This document shows positions 1-7,562 of a stretch of DNA of 59,966 bases, one piece after another; positions within the stretch are counted from its first letter, which is position 1; the number at the start of each line of letters is the position of its first letter. Below the pieces are notes generated by a model. The model saw only the letters and a program-made list of their open reading frames with translations, did no database searches and was not told the DNA's origin. The stretch is taken from positions 1 through 59,966 of the forward strand of contig DUOX01000046.1 in assembly GCA_012838665.1 (NCBI GenBank), given 5' to 3'. This DNA comes from Clostridiales bacterium (GTDB lineage Bacteria > Bacillota > Clostridia > Oscillospirales > Oscillospiraceae). The position numbers and the translations under genes were made by a program.

Positions 1-144
1 CAGATATCGTATGCCGGACTGCAAATCCTCAAATACAAGCTTGCGGCCCTGGTCATCCATGCTCTGGCAGACATAGCCTATTTTGGAAAACAGCTCATAT
101 ACTTCCGAGCCCAGCCTGCCCTTCGGCAGTGCAATATTTAGCAT
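1..144 (-). CDS. hisG: ATP phosphoribosyltransferase catalytic subunit, short form (5' part only)
   Basis: HisG condenses ATP and PRPP in the first step of histidine synthesis. Only the first 48 codons lie in the window; the gene runs off the left edge. The opening MLNIALPKGRLG is the typical start of short-form HisG, the form that needs HisZ as regulatory partner. The start at 144 is supported by a GGAGG about 9 bases upstream. The gene overlaps the 3' end of hisZ by 50 bp, so the two are very probably translationally coupled. Seen: start, motif, overlap. Known: short HisG works with HisZ. The rest of the protein cannot be judged. Confidence 0.88.
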   Translation of the reverse strand, partial: MLNIALPKGRLGSEVYELFSKIGYVCQSMDDQGRKLVFEDLQSGIRYL

Positions 145-1258
145 CGGGAACAGCCTCCATTTCTCCAGCCGGATTAATTGTCAGCACCTGACGGGCACGG
201 ACCCCCCGCGGGGCGATTTTTTCCGCCCTGACCCTGAACCCCTGGGAAATCAGGGAACGAACCACACCGGCAACCAGCGGCCCCGGTGTGTTCCCGTATA
301 AAAGGAGCACATCCGTGTCATATTCCGGAGACTCATGGAAGGCCCTGTCCAAATCGCTGAGATAAAGGGCAAAGCCAATGGCAGGCTGAGGCTTTCCAAA
401 ACGGCGCAGCAGATTGTCATATCTCCCTCCGGCAAGCACCGCCCGGGGCGCTTCCCGAACATAACCCCGGAATACAATTCCATTATAATAATCCAAGTCG
501 TTTATTACGGAAAAATCCAAGTAGGCTTTTCCCGAGCTTTCCGATATACTGAGTATCTTCTCCAGCTCTTTCAGTTCCTCAATAGCCTCTGACATCTCCT
601 TGTCGAGGCAGAGACAAGCCGTCTCCCTTAGAGTCCTGCCTAGGGGGCCCCGGATTTTCACTACTGACTTTAAAGTTTCACGCTCACTCTCGCCAATAGG
701 CAGGCTGTCGGCAATTGCCGACAGTTCAGTCCTGTTTTTGTTCCGTAATGCCTCCAGAACTTTTTTCGTGCTCTCATCATCCAATCCAAGAACCCTTATC
801 AATCCGGCAATAAAGCCCATATGGCTTATATCCAGTGTATATTCCTGGCTTATAACCTCAAGACTGGCCAGGGCCAGCCCCACCACCTCCGCCTGGGCGT
901 ATCCGCCCCCGGCCCCTATGTATTCCAGTCCCATCTGGCGGATTTCCCTGTACTCTTCCCCCCTGTGCTCAATCCGGAATACGTTTTCATTGTAATAAAA
1001 CTTCTGGGTATCAACGTCGGCACCGGTGTTTTTCACAATGCTTATCGTCACGTCCGGCTTGAGAGCCATAAGCCGCCCGGCAGCGTCCGTAAAAGTGATT
1101 ATTCCCTCACTCTTGAGAAAATGCTTGTTTTCCATATACAGGTCATAGGGTTCAAAACTCCCCATACGATATCTGGAATATCCGTAACTTTCATAAAGCG
1201 CTCGCAGTTTCAGAGGCACCTGCTCGGCTTTATGCAAAAGCTTTTTTAGTCGTTCCAA
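95..1258 (-). CDS. hisZ: ATP phosphoribosyltransferase regulatory subunit
   Basis: HisZ is a histidyl-tRNA synthetase paralogue that binds short-form HisG and confers activity and histidine feedback control. The 387-residue protein has class II synthetase-like segments: a motif 2-like stretch around residues 93-115 (FRIEHRGEEYREIRQMG) and a motif 3-like stretch near 276-300 (GGRYDN...AIGFAL). It is shorter than a true HisRS and lacks a recognisable anticodon-binding domain, and hisG follows directly, so HisZ is preferred over HisS. The start is a TTG preceded by GGGGAGGG at good spacing. A TTGACT-17-TAGTCT promoter candidate lies just upstream. Confidence 0.9.
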   Translation of the reverse strand: MERLKKLLHKAEQVPLKLRALYESYGYSRYRMGSFEPYDLYMENKHFLKSEGIITFTDAAGRLMALKPDVTISIVKNTGADVDTQKFYYNENVFRIEHRGEEYREIRQMGLEYIGAGGGYAQAEVVGLALASLEVISQEYTLDISHMGFIAGLIRVLGLDDESTKKVLEALRNKNRTELSAIADSLPIGESERETLKSVVKIRGPLGRTLRETACLCLDKEMSEAIEELKELEKILSISESSGKAYLDFSVINDLDYYNGIVFRGYVREAPRAVLAGGRYDNLLRRFGKPQPAIGFALYLSDLDRAFHESPEYDTDVLLLYGNTPGPLVAGVVRSLISQGFRVRAEKIAPRGVRARQVLTINPAGEMEAVPDAKYCTAEGQAGLGSI

Positions 1259-1297
1259 TCATGCCCTCCCCTTTTCCAGATTTGGATATTTTACTTT

Positions 1298-1326
1298 AGA
1301 CTATCACACTTTAGCGCATTAGTCAA
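1298..1326 (-). promoter_or_regulatory. Putative sigma-A promoter of hisZ-hisG
   Basis: On the minus strand TTGACT and TAGTCT are separated by 17 bases, about 40 bp before the hisZ start. The -35 box is good and the -10 box is weak (3 of 6 matches). Confidence 0.4.
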
Positions 1327-1367
1327 GTATCATCTTAAAGATTTCTTATGGGCGCTATTTTCTGGGT

Positions 1368-1417
1368 AAAAAACAACCGGGAATGTATCACACCAGATAC
1401 ATTCCCGGTTGTTTTTT
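1368..1417 (-). terminator. Strong terminator after rplT
   Basis: A 22-bp perfect stem (1368-1389 with 1396-1417) and 6-base loop begins and ends in A/T runs, so it can act on either strand. It sits 8 bp after the rplT stop codon and ends the infC-rpmI-rplT transcript. It also insulates hisZ. Confidence 0.9.
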
Positions 1418-1425
1418 AATTTAAC

Positions 1426-1785
1426 TCAGCCGTTAAGTGCGGCTTTGGCCTTCTCGGTAAGAACTGTAAAAGCTTCGGGGTCGTGAATTGCGGTCTCGGA
1501 GAGCATTTTGCGGTTCATATCAATACCGGCAAGCTTGAGTCCATGAATAAAAGTGGAATAGTTCATGCCATTCATCTTGCAGGCGGCGTTTATGCGGGTA
1601 ATCCACAGTTTGCGGAAGTTTCTCTTGTTTTGCTTTCTGCTCACATAGGCATATCTAAGAGATTTCATCACCGCCTGGTTGGCCATCTTAAAGTGCTTGG
1701 ATTTTGCACCCCAGTAGCCTTTTGCCATACCGAGGATCTTTTTCCTTCTCTTGCGCGTCGCCATTGTGCCTTTAACTCTAGCCAT
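1426..1785 (-). CDS. rplT: Large ribosomal subunit protein bL20
   Basis: bL20 binds 23S rRNA early in 50S assembly, and in Firmicutes it also represses its own operon by binding the infC leader. The 119-residue protein is the usual length and starts [16 protein letters not shown], the conserved basic N-terminal extension. It is last in the infC-rpmI-rplT operon, 14 bp after rpmI, and a strong hairpin follows its stop. The start has a GGAGGA sequence upstream. The identification is secure. Confidence 0.98.
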   Translation of the reverse strand: MARVKGTMATRKRRKKILGMAKGYWGAKSKHFKMANQAVMKSLRYAYVSRKQNKRNFRKLWITRINAACKMNGMNYSTFIHGLKLAGIDMNRKMLSETAIHDPEAFTVLTEKAKAALNG

Positions 1786-1799
1786 TTCTTAAATCCTCC

Positions 1800-1997
1800 T
1801 TACTTGTATGGAATCATGCGCTTGATAGCAGATACGTTGGTGGCATCTGCATAGGCGCCCTGGCGGAGGCCTCTTTTGCGCTTTGATGTCTTTTTGGTTA
1901 GAATGTGGCTTTTATTAGCGCGAGAACGCTTAACCTTTCCGTGCTTTGTGAGTTTGAACCTCTTCTTGGCACCGGAGTGAGTTTTGAGTTTAGGCAT
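1800..1997 (-). CDS. rpmI: Large ribosomal subunit protein bL35
   Basis: A 65-residue, very basic protein with the family start [17 protein letters not shown] and the usual length of bL35. It lies between infC and rplT in the conserved operon order, 8 bp after infC. The start ATG has an AGGAG sequence upstream. It is a structural protein of the 50S subunit. Confidence 0.98.
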   Translation of the reverse strand: MPKLKTHSGAKKRFKLTKHGKVKRSRANKSHILTKKTSKRKRGLRQGAYADATNVSAIKRMIPYK

Positions 1998-2005
1998 GTC
2001 GTTGA

Positions 2006-2551
2006 TTACTCCTTTCCTTGTTCTTTCTTAGGGTTAGGTATGGCCTTGGGTGAAAGGAACATGATCATATTGCGACCTTCCAGCTTCGGGAGTTTATCCA
2101 CAGTCGCAATATCTGCACATGCAGCCGCAAAATTCTTAAGCAACTCCTCACCAAGGTTGGTATGGGCCATTTCCCTGCCCCTGAAGCGAACCGTTACTTT
2201 AAGACGATCGCCCTCACGCAGAAACTTCTGCCCATTACGAAGCTTGAAGTTGAAATCGTTTGCTCCGATACTGGGCGACATGCGGATTTCCTTTACCTCA
2301 ATGATGTGTTGTCTCTTTTTAGCTTCCTTTTCCCTCTTGCTTTGCTCAAAACGGTATTTGCCGTAGTCCATGACCTTGCAGACCGGCGGATTGGAGCCGG
2401 GTGCGATTTTTACCAGGTCAAGGTCGTCTTCATAAGCAATCTTCAGCGCGGCCTCACTGCTCATTATTCCAAGCTGTTCGCCCGTCTCACTGATAAGCCG
2501 TACCTCTTTATCTCGGATTTCTTCATTAACTTGATAAGTCAAGTTTGCGAT
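2006..2551 (-). CDS. infC: Translation initiation factor IF-3 (probable ATC start)
   Basis: IF-3 binds the 30S subunit, prevents premature 50S joining and proofreads start codon choice. The N-terminal domain ([13 protein letters not shown]) and C-terminal domain (KEIRMSPSI...DFNFKL) are both present. A longer frame would begin at 2629, but that would place the leader attenuator hairpin inside the coding region and add 26 unconserved residues. The sequence GGAGGTG sits 9 bases before an in-frame ATC at 2549-2551, and a start there gives 181 residues aligned with known IF-3 N termini. Use of ATT or a similar rare start is known for infC and lets IF-3 limit its own synthesis. ATC is inferred here; translation from another codon is not excluded. 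Confidence 0.93.
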   Translation of the reverse strand: MANLTYQVNEEIRDKEVRLISETGEQLGIMSSEAALKIAYEDDLDLVKIAPGSNPPVCKVMDYGKYRFEQSKREKEAKKRQHIIEVKEIRMSPSIGANDFNFKLRNGQKFLREGDRLKVTVRFRGREMAHTNLGEELLKNFAAACADIATVDKLPKLEGRNMIMFLSPKAIPNPKKEQGKE

Positions 2552-2596
2552 ACTTAAACACCTCCATATAATTTCCCAGAGCCATGCCCCAGATGT

Positions 2597-2624
2597 AAAA
2601 ATGCGGACGCACAAGGCATCCGCA
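2597..2624 (-). terminator. Attenuator-like terminator in the infC leader
   Basis: On the minus strand a 9-bp stem with one G-U pair (2602-2610 with 2616-2624) and a 5-base loop is followed directly by five Ts. It lies between the promoter and the infC start, about 46 bases before the ATC. Its position fits the transcription attenuator of the L20-controlled infC leader known in low-GC Gram-positives. Confidence 0.7.
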
Positions 2625-2737
2625 CACAAAACATATTAACTCCATAAGGAGATAACTAGTCTTATTAACCGCGGTCATCTTTATATGACCGGGTGAGGAC
2701 GGACACCAACCGTGCCTACTTTATTATAGCGCAAATA
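2625..2737 (-). promoter_or_regulatory. infC operon leader RNA (candidate L20 leader)
   Basis: Between the promoter and the attenuator the leader contains another hairpin, GGTCAT-6-ATGACC around 2680-2697, and several purine-rich stretches that could pair in alternative ways with the terminator stem. By position and the known autoregulation of this operon by bL20, this is a candidate L20 leader. I cannot fold it or compare it with the family model here. Confidence 0.5.
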
Positions 2738-2766
2738 ATTGTAGCAGTATTTTCACAGTATGTCAA
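2738..2766 (-). promoter_or_regulatory. Sigma-A promoter of the infC-rpmI-rplT operon
   Basis: A perfect -35 box (TTGACA) and TACAAT -10 box are separated by 17 bases on the minus strand. A second TATAAT lies just downstream. This would start a leader of roughly 180 bases before infC. Confidence 0.75.
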
Positions 2767-2903
2767 GTGTTTCGACTTTATTTTTTACACGTTTGGCCGG
2801 GTTTAGTCATGCTGTCTCCTTACTGCCGCTTATTTTCCTCCTGACAATCTTTTGGATGACTAAATTTGTTAATTTGGGCAATGCTAAATCAGGGGTTTTT
2901 AGT

Positions 2904-3311
2904 ATGCTGTTTTTTGAAATGGTAACCGTATATGCATTAGGAGCTATGAGCTACGGAGCAATTGAACTAATCTGGCGCGGGTTTACACACTGGACAATGC
3001 CCCTCACCGGCGGCTTATGCTTCTTATTTTTATATTTAATAGCAACCAGGTTCCATGTCCCGCTTTGGAAAAAATGGGTTTTGAGCGCTGCCGTTATAAC
3101 AACGGTGGAGTTTTTGGTGGGCCTGATTGTAAACATAAAACTCGGCTGGCGGGTGTGGGACTATTCCGATAGAGCCTTTAATCTGATGGGGCAGATTTGC
3201 CTGCTGTTTACTTTTTACTGGTTTCTGCTGGCCATTCCGGGAGTAGGGGTGTGCGGTCAGCTTAGAAAACGCCTGTTCGCAAACAGGGGCAGCCGCCGTG
3301 AGCAGTCGTGA
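2904..3311 (+). CDS. Multi-pass membrane protein, CmpB-like (putative ABC-transporter type IV family)
   Basis: A 135-residue membrane protein with four predicted hydrophobic segments. The stretches ELIWRGFTHWTMPLTGGLCF, VEFLVGLIVNIKLGWRVWDYS and NLMGQICLLFTFYW resemble the Pfam family once named for ABC transporter CmpB, whose function is not established. The reading frame is open back to 2760, but that start would overlap the -35 box of the infC promoter and add an unconserved N terminus. The ATG at 2904 has AGGGG 8 bases upstream and matches the family start better. It stands alone between the infC promoter and deoC. The family call is from memory of the motif. Confidence 0.65.
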   Translation: MLFFEMVTVYALGAMSYGAIELIWRGFTHWTMPLTGGLCFLFLYLIATRFHVPLWKKWVLSAAVITTVEFLVGLIVNIKLGWRVWDYSDRAFNLMGQICLLFTFYWFLLAIPGVGVCGQLRKRLFANRGSRREQS

Positions 3312-3316
3312 TATTT

Positions 3317-3973
3317 TTAATATCCTTCCTCCATAACCAGCTTTACTATGCGGCTGGTGCCAAGCCTGTCCGCTCCCAGTTCAATAAATTCCCGGGCATC
3401 CTCCAATGTGGAGATGCCCCCTGCGGCCTTTATCTTAACCTGGGGGGAGCAGAACCGGCGCATGAGAACAATATCCTCCCTGGTGGCTCCTCCCGCGGAA
3501 AAGCCCGTTGAAGTTTTAATGTAGTCCGCTCCGGAGTTAGAGACAATCTCGCAGAGAATCTGTTTTTCTTCCTGGGTCAGCAGGCAGGTTTCAATAATCA
3601 CCTTCAGAATATGGCCCTTACAGCAGGAGCGCACGGATTTTATTTCATCCAATATATCTGAAAAACATCCATCCTTCACCATTGCCAGATTGATAACCAT
3701 ATCAATCTCATCAGCGCCGTTTTTTATTGCATCCACAGTCTCCATCGCCTTTATTCGGGCGGTACTGTATCCATTGGGAAAGCCTATGACCGTACAAATC
3801 CGAAGGCTGCCGCCTGCGTAATTTTTTGCTCCGGCTACGTGGCAGGGCGGAATACACACGGAGGCCACCTTGTATTTTATTCCCTGGTCGCAAAGTTCCA
3901 TTATCTCTCCTGAAGTTGCGTCCGGCCTGAGCAGCGTGTGGTCACAGCGGCTTAGTATTTCCTGAATATCCAT
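3317..3973 (-). CDS. deoC: Deoxyribose-phosphate aldolase
   Basis: DeoC cleaves 2-deoxyribose 5-phosphate to glyceraldehyde 3-phosphate and acetaldehyde in deoxynucleoside breakdown. The Schiff-base lysine lies in DYIKTSTGFS (about residue 153) and the second active-site lysine in KIKAAGGI (about 182). The 218-residue length is normal. An upstream ATG at 3994 has no ribosome site, whereas the ATG at 3973 follows AAAGGACGG, so the shorter form is chosen. The gene is monocistronic with its own promoter and is convergent with the membrane protein gene to its left. Confidence 0.95.
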   Translation of the reverse strand: MDIQEILSRCDHTLLRPDATSGEIMELCDQGIKYKVASVCIPPCHVAGAKNYAGGSLRICTVIGFPNGYSTARIKAMETVDAIKNGADEIDMVINLAMVKDGCFSDILDEIKSVRSCCKGHILKVIIETCLLTQEEKQILCEIVSNSGADYIKTSTGFSAGGATREDIVLMRRFCSPQVKIKAAGGISTLEDAREFIELGADRLGTSRIVKLVMEEGY

Positions 3974-4003
3974 TACGTCCGTCCTTTCAAACATAATATG
4001 GAG

Positions 4004-4032
4004 ATTATACTCCGATTATAAAAATACTACAA
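4004..4032 (-). promoter_or_regulatory. Sigma-A promoter of deoC
   Basis: TTGTAG and a perfect TATAAT are separated by 17 bases on the minus strand, about 30 bp before the deoC start. Confidence 0.65.
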
Positions 4033-4045
4033 GTGGGGTGAAAAA

Positions 4046-4528
4046 TTGGTCAGCCTGGCAGTGTTGGATGCAATAGGCAGGGAAGATATTTTGACAATAA
4101 TTACAGAGGAACTGGTTAAACTGCCTAACCCGGGCGTAACCTTTGTCGGGCAAAGCTCCATTGATGCGGGAGCCGTGCCGGACATTATTGTCATTTCCCA
4201 GCGGGTCTGGGACAGGCCGCCGGCAAATCTAAAAGGCAGCTGCAAAATACTGCTCGTGCCGGGAACCGCCATAAGCCTGACCTCGTTAATAAAAGCAGAC
4301 TGTGTTATAAGCTATGGGATGTCAAAAAAGGACAGCGTTACCATGTCAAGCATCGGTGAGGGTGAAAGCGTCCTAACCCTGCAAAGAGAGATGCCAACCC
4401 TTAACGGAAAAGTGCTGGAGAGGCAGGATATACCCGTGCGCAGCAAAAGAAACTATTCCCCAGAGGACATTATGGCCGGCGCCGCGGCCTTATTGCTCCT
4501 CGGACTGGACCCTGAAGATTTGATGTAG
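4046..4528 (+). CDS. Uncharacterised protein
   Basis: A 160-residue soluble protein that I do not recognise. It starts at a TTG with GTGGGGTG at ideal spacing. The middle (IVISQRVWDR, LLVPGTAISL) and the C terminus (SPEDIMAGAAALLLLGLDP) are hydrophobic and look like a small alpha/beta fold. The stretch VISYGMSKKDSVTMSSIG loosely recalls the end of the central domain of Mur ligases, but there is no P-loop, so no enzyme call is made. It is divergent from deoC and 56 bp before the SSB-like gene, with which it probably forms an operon. Confidence 0.7.
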   Translation: MVSLAVLDAIGREDILTIITEELVKLPNPGVTFVGQSSIDAGAVPDIIVISQRVWDRPPANLKGSCKILLVPGTAISLTSLIKADCVISYGMSKKDSVTMSSIGEGESVLTLQREMPTLNGKVLERQDIPVRSKRNYSPEDIMAGAAALLLLGLDPEDLM

Positions 4529-4584
4529 CATACTGAGCCCCGTCCATGAATAGGATTTTATATCAAATGATACGAGGTGTAGAC

Positions 4585-5193
4585 ATGGACGAGATGAATT
4601 CAGTAAACAAGGTCCGTCTCAGGGGCGTTCTGGCGGAAAAACCGCATTTATCCCACGAGAGCAGGGGCGAACGTTTCTATCAATTCCCCCTTGATATCCA
4701 GCGGCTGTCCGGGGTGACAGACAGGATAAACATTATTGTGAGAGAGCAGCTTCTCGAATCCCTAGAAGTGGAGGAAACTTCAAAAATCTCAGTGGTAGGC
4801 GAGCTTCGATCATTTAACAATCGAAGCGGCGTTGGTCCAAAACTGGTAATAACGGTTTTCGCCCGGGAGCTGTATTTTGATGAAGGGGAAGACATAAACA
4901 CCGTTCGCTTGAAGGGTACATTATGCAAGGCCCCGAACCACCGCATAACTCCCATGGGCAGAGAAATAAGCGACCTGATGCTTGCGGTAAACCGGCGCTA
5001 CGGCCGCTCCGACTATTTGCCCTGTATTGTATGGGGAATGCGGGCAAGAGAGGCAGGGCAATGGAGTGTCGGCACGGTTGTAAGCCTTGAGGGTCGGATA
5101 CAAAGTAGAAAATACATAAAAAACATTGACGGAAAGCCTGTGGAAAAGACCGCCTTTGAGGTTTCTGTAATCGTTATCGAGGAGGTTGTGTAA
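4585..5193 (+). CDS. Single-stranded DNA-binding-like protein with two OB folds
   Basis: A 202-residue protein with two successive OB-fold segments of the SSB/PriB type, about residues 5-95 (NKVRLRGVL...VVGELRS) and 100-195 (NTVRLKGTL...SLEGRIQSRKY). In the second repeat GTVVSLEGRIQSRKY is the classic SSB strand. Ordinary SSB has one fold and an acidic tail; this protein has two folds and no DDDIPF-like tip, so it is unlikely to be the main replicative SSB. The start at 4585 follows GAGGTG; an earlier ATG at 4546 lacks a ribosome site. Its role is unknown; a function in DNA repair or recombination is an inference. Confidence 0.8.
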   Translation: MDEMNSVNKVRLRGVLAEKPHLSHESRGERFYQFPLDIQRLSGVTDRINIIVREQLLESLEVEETSKISVVGELRSFNNRSGVGPKLVITVFARELYFDEGEDINTVRLKGTLCKAPNHRITPMGREISDLMLAVNRRYGRSDYLPCIVWGMRAREAGQWSVGTVVSLEGRIQSRKYIKNIDGKPVEKTAFEVSVIVIEEVV

Positions 5194-5237
5194 GGCATTT
5201 TGGCGGCGCTCCTCCCCCCTTCTTTCGGCAATGTTTA

Positions 5238-5265
5238 AGTCCGGGCACCATTAAGTGCCCGGACT
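5238..5265. terminator. Hairpin between converging genes
   Basis: An 11-bp perfect GC-rich stem (5238-5248 with 5255-5265) with a 6-base loop lies between the SSB-like gene and lysA, which face each other. T-runs are short on both sides, so it may act as a weak bidirectional terminator. Confidence 0.6.
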
Positions 5266-5273
5266 CTTTGCTG

Positions 5274-6518
5274 TCAATCAAAAATAAGGGTTGAAAAATA
5301 GTCCTCGGGGGTTTCGGCACGTCTTATAAGCTTAGTGCTGCCGTCCTCACGGAGCAGGACCTCCGCTGAACGCAACTTGCCATTATAATTATAACCCATG
5401 GAATGGCCGTGGGCCCCTGTGTCATGGATTACCAGATAATCGCCGATGTCTATTTGTGGAAGCCAGCGGTCAATGGCAAATTTATCATTGTTTTCGCAAA
5501 GGCCGCCGACCACATCGTAAAGGTGGTCTTCCGGGGAATTTTCCTTACCCATAACCGTAATGTGGTGGTAAGCGCCATACATGGCCGGGCGCAGAAGATT
5601 GCAGGCACAGGCGTCAACGCCAACGTAGTCCTTGTAAATATTCTTCTTATGGATTGCCCGGGTGACAAGGCAGCCGTAGGGCCCAAGCATGTAGCGGCCG
5701 AGCTCCGTAAAGATTTTTACGTCACCCATGCCAGCCGGCACCAGTATCTGCTCATAGACGCGCCGCATTTTTTCGCCAACGGCCATGATATCCACAGGCT
5801 GCTGATCGGGGCGGTAAGGTATACCTATGCCCCCGGAAAGGTTTATAAAGCCTATGTGCACGCCTATATCCTGCTTAAGCTCCGTCGCAAGGCGGAAAAG
5901 CTGGAAGGCAAGAGTCGGGTAATAGTCGTTTGAGGTGGTATTGCTGGCGAGAAATGCATGGATGCCGAATTCCTTTACACCTTTTTCTTTCAAAATTCGA
6001 AAGGCCTGGAACATTTGAGGCTTTGTAAGCCCATACTTGGCCTCGCTGGGGGTGTCCATAATCATATTGCTGATTTCAAAATTTCCGCCGGGATTATAAC
6101 GGAGGGAAATTACCTCCGGAATGCAGCCGATGGCTTTCTCCAGAAAATCTATATGGGTAATATCGTCAAGGTTTATTATGCCGCCCAGTTTATGGCACAG
6201 CTGGAAATCCTCCGGAGGAGTTACATTGGACGAGAACATTATCTCGCTGCCGGCAATGCCCAGCTTTTCGCAGAGCATTAGCTCCGTCAGGGATGAACAA
6301 TCCATGCCGCAGCCTTCCTCATGAAGAATTTTCATTATTGTGGGATTAGGCGTGGCCTTTACGGCAAAGTACTCTTTAAATCCAGGGTTCCATGAAAAAG
6401 CCTCCATAAGTTTTCGGGCATTTTCTCTAATCCCCCGCTCGTCATACAGATGATAGGGCGTGGGATAATATTTAGACATTTCTTTCAGCTGTTCAAGCGT
6501 TACGAATGGTTTTTTCAT
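5274..6518 (-). CDS. lysA: Diaminopimelate decarboxylase, divergent LysA type
   Basis: A PLP-dependent fold III decarboxylase of 414 residues, expected to make lysine from meso-diaminopimelate. The PLP lysine is K54 in YFAVKATPNP, followed by the glycine-rich phosphate site (LSGGIGIPY) and an EXGR motif (FTELGRYMLG). The usual CESGD active-site loop reads CENND, and the usual H(I/V)GS reads HAFLAS, so this is a divergent subgroup common in gut Clostridia. A related amino-acid decarboxylase cannot be excluded. It is transcribed alone with its own promoter. Confidence 0.85.
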   Translation of the reverse strand: MKKPFVTLEQLKEMSKYYPTPYHLYDERGIRENARKLMEAFSWNPGFKEYFAVKATPNPTIMKILHEEGCGMDCSSLTELMLCEKLGIAGSEIMFSSNVTPPEDFQLCHKLGGIINLDDITHIDFLEKAIGCIPEVISLRYNPGGNFEISNMIMDTPSEAKYGLTKPQMFQAFRILKEKGVKEFGIHAFLASNTTSNDYYPTLAFQLFRLATELKQDIGVHIGFINLSGGIGIPYRPDQQPVDIMAVGEKMRRVYEQILVPAGMGDVKIFTELGRYMLGPYGCLVTRAIHKKNIYKDYVGVDACACNLLRPAMYGAYHHITVMGKENSPEDHLYDVVGGLCENNDKFAIDRWLPQIDIGDYLVIHDTGAHGHSMGYNYNGKLRSAEVLLREDGSTKLIRRAETPEDYFSTLIFD

Positions 6519-6562
6519 ATGAACCCAATCCTTCCTGTGTATTGACTATAAAATTACCATTA

Positions 6563-6591
6563 AAATTATCATTTCTGGCGCAACAAATCAA
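6563..6591 (-). promoter_or_regulatory. Putative promoter of lysA
   Basis: TTGATT and TAATTT are separated by 17 bases on the minus strand, about 45 bp before the lysA start. Both boxes are imperfect and the region is AT-rich. Confidence 0.4.
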
Positions 6592-6677
6592 TTGACGACG
6601 AAAACAAACAACAACATTAAGTCTAACCAAATTTTGTATAAGCTCTACTAGGCTTACCCGTAATTTGTTTTTAAAAC

Positions 6678-6708
6678 AAAAAAGCTGCCGCTGTTTTCGG
6701 CAGCTTTT
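6678..6708 (-). terminator. Terminator after yebC
   Basis: A 10-bp stem (6681-6690 with 6698-6707) with a 7-base loop is followed on the minus strand by TTTTTTGTTTT. It lies 17 bp past the yebC stop codon. Confidence 0.88.
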
Positions 6709-6724
6709 ACTAGATGATTAATGC

Positions 6725-7456
6725 TCAGTCGTTCTCCCAGTTGTACCAGACATCCTTAACATCGTCGTTGTCTTCAAACATATCCAGCATCTTCTGCATA
6801 TTCTTTATATCTTCTTCATTTTCAAGCTTGACGTAGGTCTGGGGAATCATCTCAACCTGGGCAGACAAAAAGCTATATCCGGACTTATCTAAAGCGTCAA
6901 CCACTGATTGGAAATCCTCGGGCTCGGTATAAACCTCAAAGCACTCCTCGTCAATTTCCATATCTGTGGCTCCGGCTTCCAAAACGTCCATCATTACGGT
7001 ATCCTCATCCAAACTTCCATCTTCGTTTCCTATTATAATAACACCCTTTTTGTCGAAGGACCAGGATACACAACCCGTTGTGCCCATTTTGCCGCCGTAT
7101 TTGTCAAAGTAGTGCCGCATCTCACTGGCGGTGCGATTCCGGTTGTCGGTCATTGTCTCCACGATAACCGCTACGCCGCAGGGGCCGTAACCCTCATAGG
7201 TTATGTTCTCGAAATTGGAGCTGTCTCCGGAACCAAGGGCCTTTTCAATGGTGCGCTTGATGTTGTCGTTTGGCATGTTGGCAGCCCTGGCCTTGGTGAT
7301 AACAGCAGCCAAGCGGGAATTATTATCAGGGTCAGCCCCGCCCTCCTTTACAGCGACAATAATTTCGCGAGCAATCTTGCTGAAGATTTTTGCCCGCTTT
7401 GCGTCCTGGGCACCTTTGGTTTTCTGTATGTTATGCCATTTGGAATGGCCAGCCAT
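6725..7456 (-). CDS. YebC/PmpR family protein
   Basis: A 243-residue member of the YebC family, described as DNA-binding transcription regulators and more recently linked to relief of ribosome stalling. It opens MAGHSKWHNIQKTKGAQDAKRAKIF and carries GGADPDNNSRL and the acidic C-terminal part typical of the family. A longer start at 7483 exists, but MAGHSKW at 7456 is the conserved N terminus and has GAGGAG upstream. It is monocistronic, with a good promoter and a terminator. The family is sure; the biological role here is not. Confidence 0.93.
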   Translation of the reverse strand: MAGHSKWHNIQKTKGAQDAKRAKIFSKIAREIIVAVKEGGADPDNNSRLAAVITKARAANMPNDNIKRTIEKALGSGDSSNFENITYEGYGPCGVAVIVETMTDNRNRTASEMRHYFDKYGGKMGTTGCVSWSFDKKGVIIIGNEDGSLDEDTVMMDVLEAGATDMEIDEECFEVYTEPEDFQSVVDALDKSGYSFLSAQVEMIPQTYVKLENEEDIKNMQKMLDMFEDNDDVKDVWYNWEND

Positions 7457-7527
7457 AGTAACAACTCCTCTTATAAACAGCATTCAGCTTATGTGAGACA
7501 TAACTTATCTCCAAAATAATCTATGAT

Positions 7528-7556
7528 ATTTTAGCATATTTACAAGAGGGTGACAA
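7528..7556 (-). promoter_or_regulatory. Sigma-A promoter of yebC
   Basis: TTGTCA and TAAAAT are separated by exactly 17 bases on the minus strand, about 70 bp before the start codon. Confidence 0.65.
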
Positions 7557-7562
7557 GCCTTT

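Noticed and set aside
2552-2629. A 26-codon N-terminal extension of infC from an ATG at 2629
   Set aside because: It runs through the attenuator hairpin and the ribosome site, and is not like any IF-3 N terminus.
5403-5933. A 176-codon plus-strand frame opposite lysA
   Set aside because: It is the shadow of the lysA coding sequence, with no ribosome site or family likeness.
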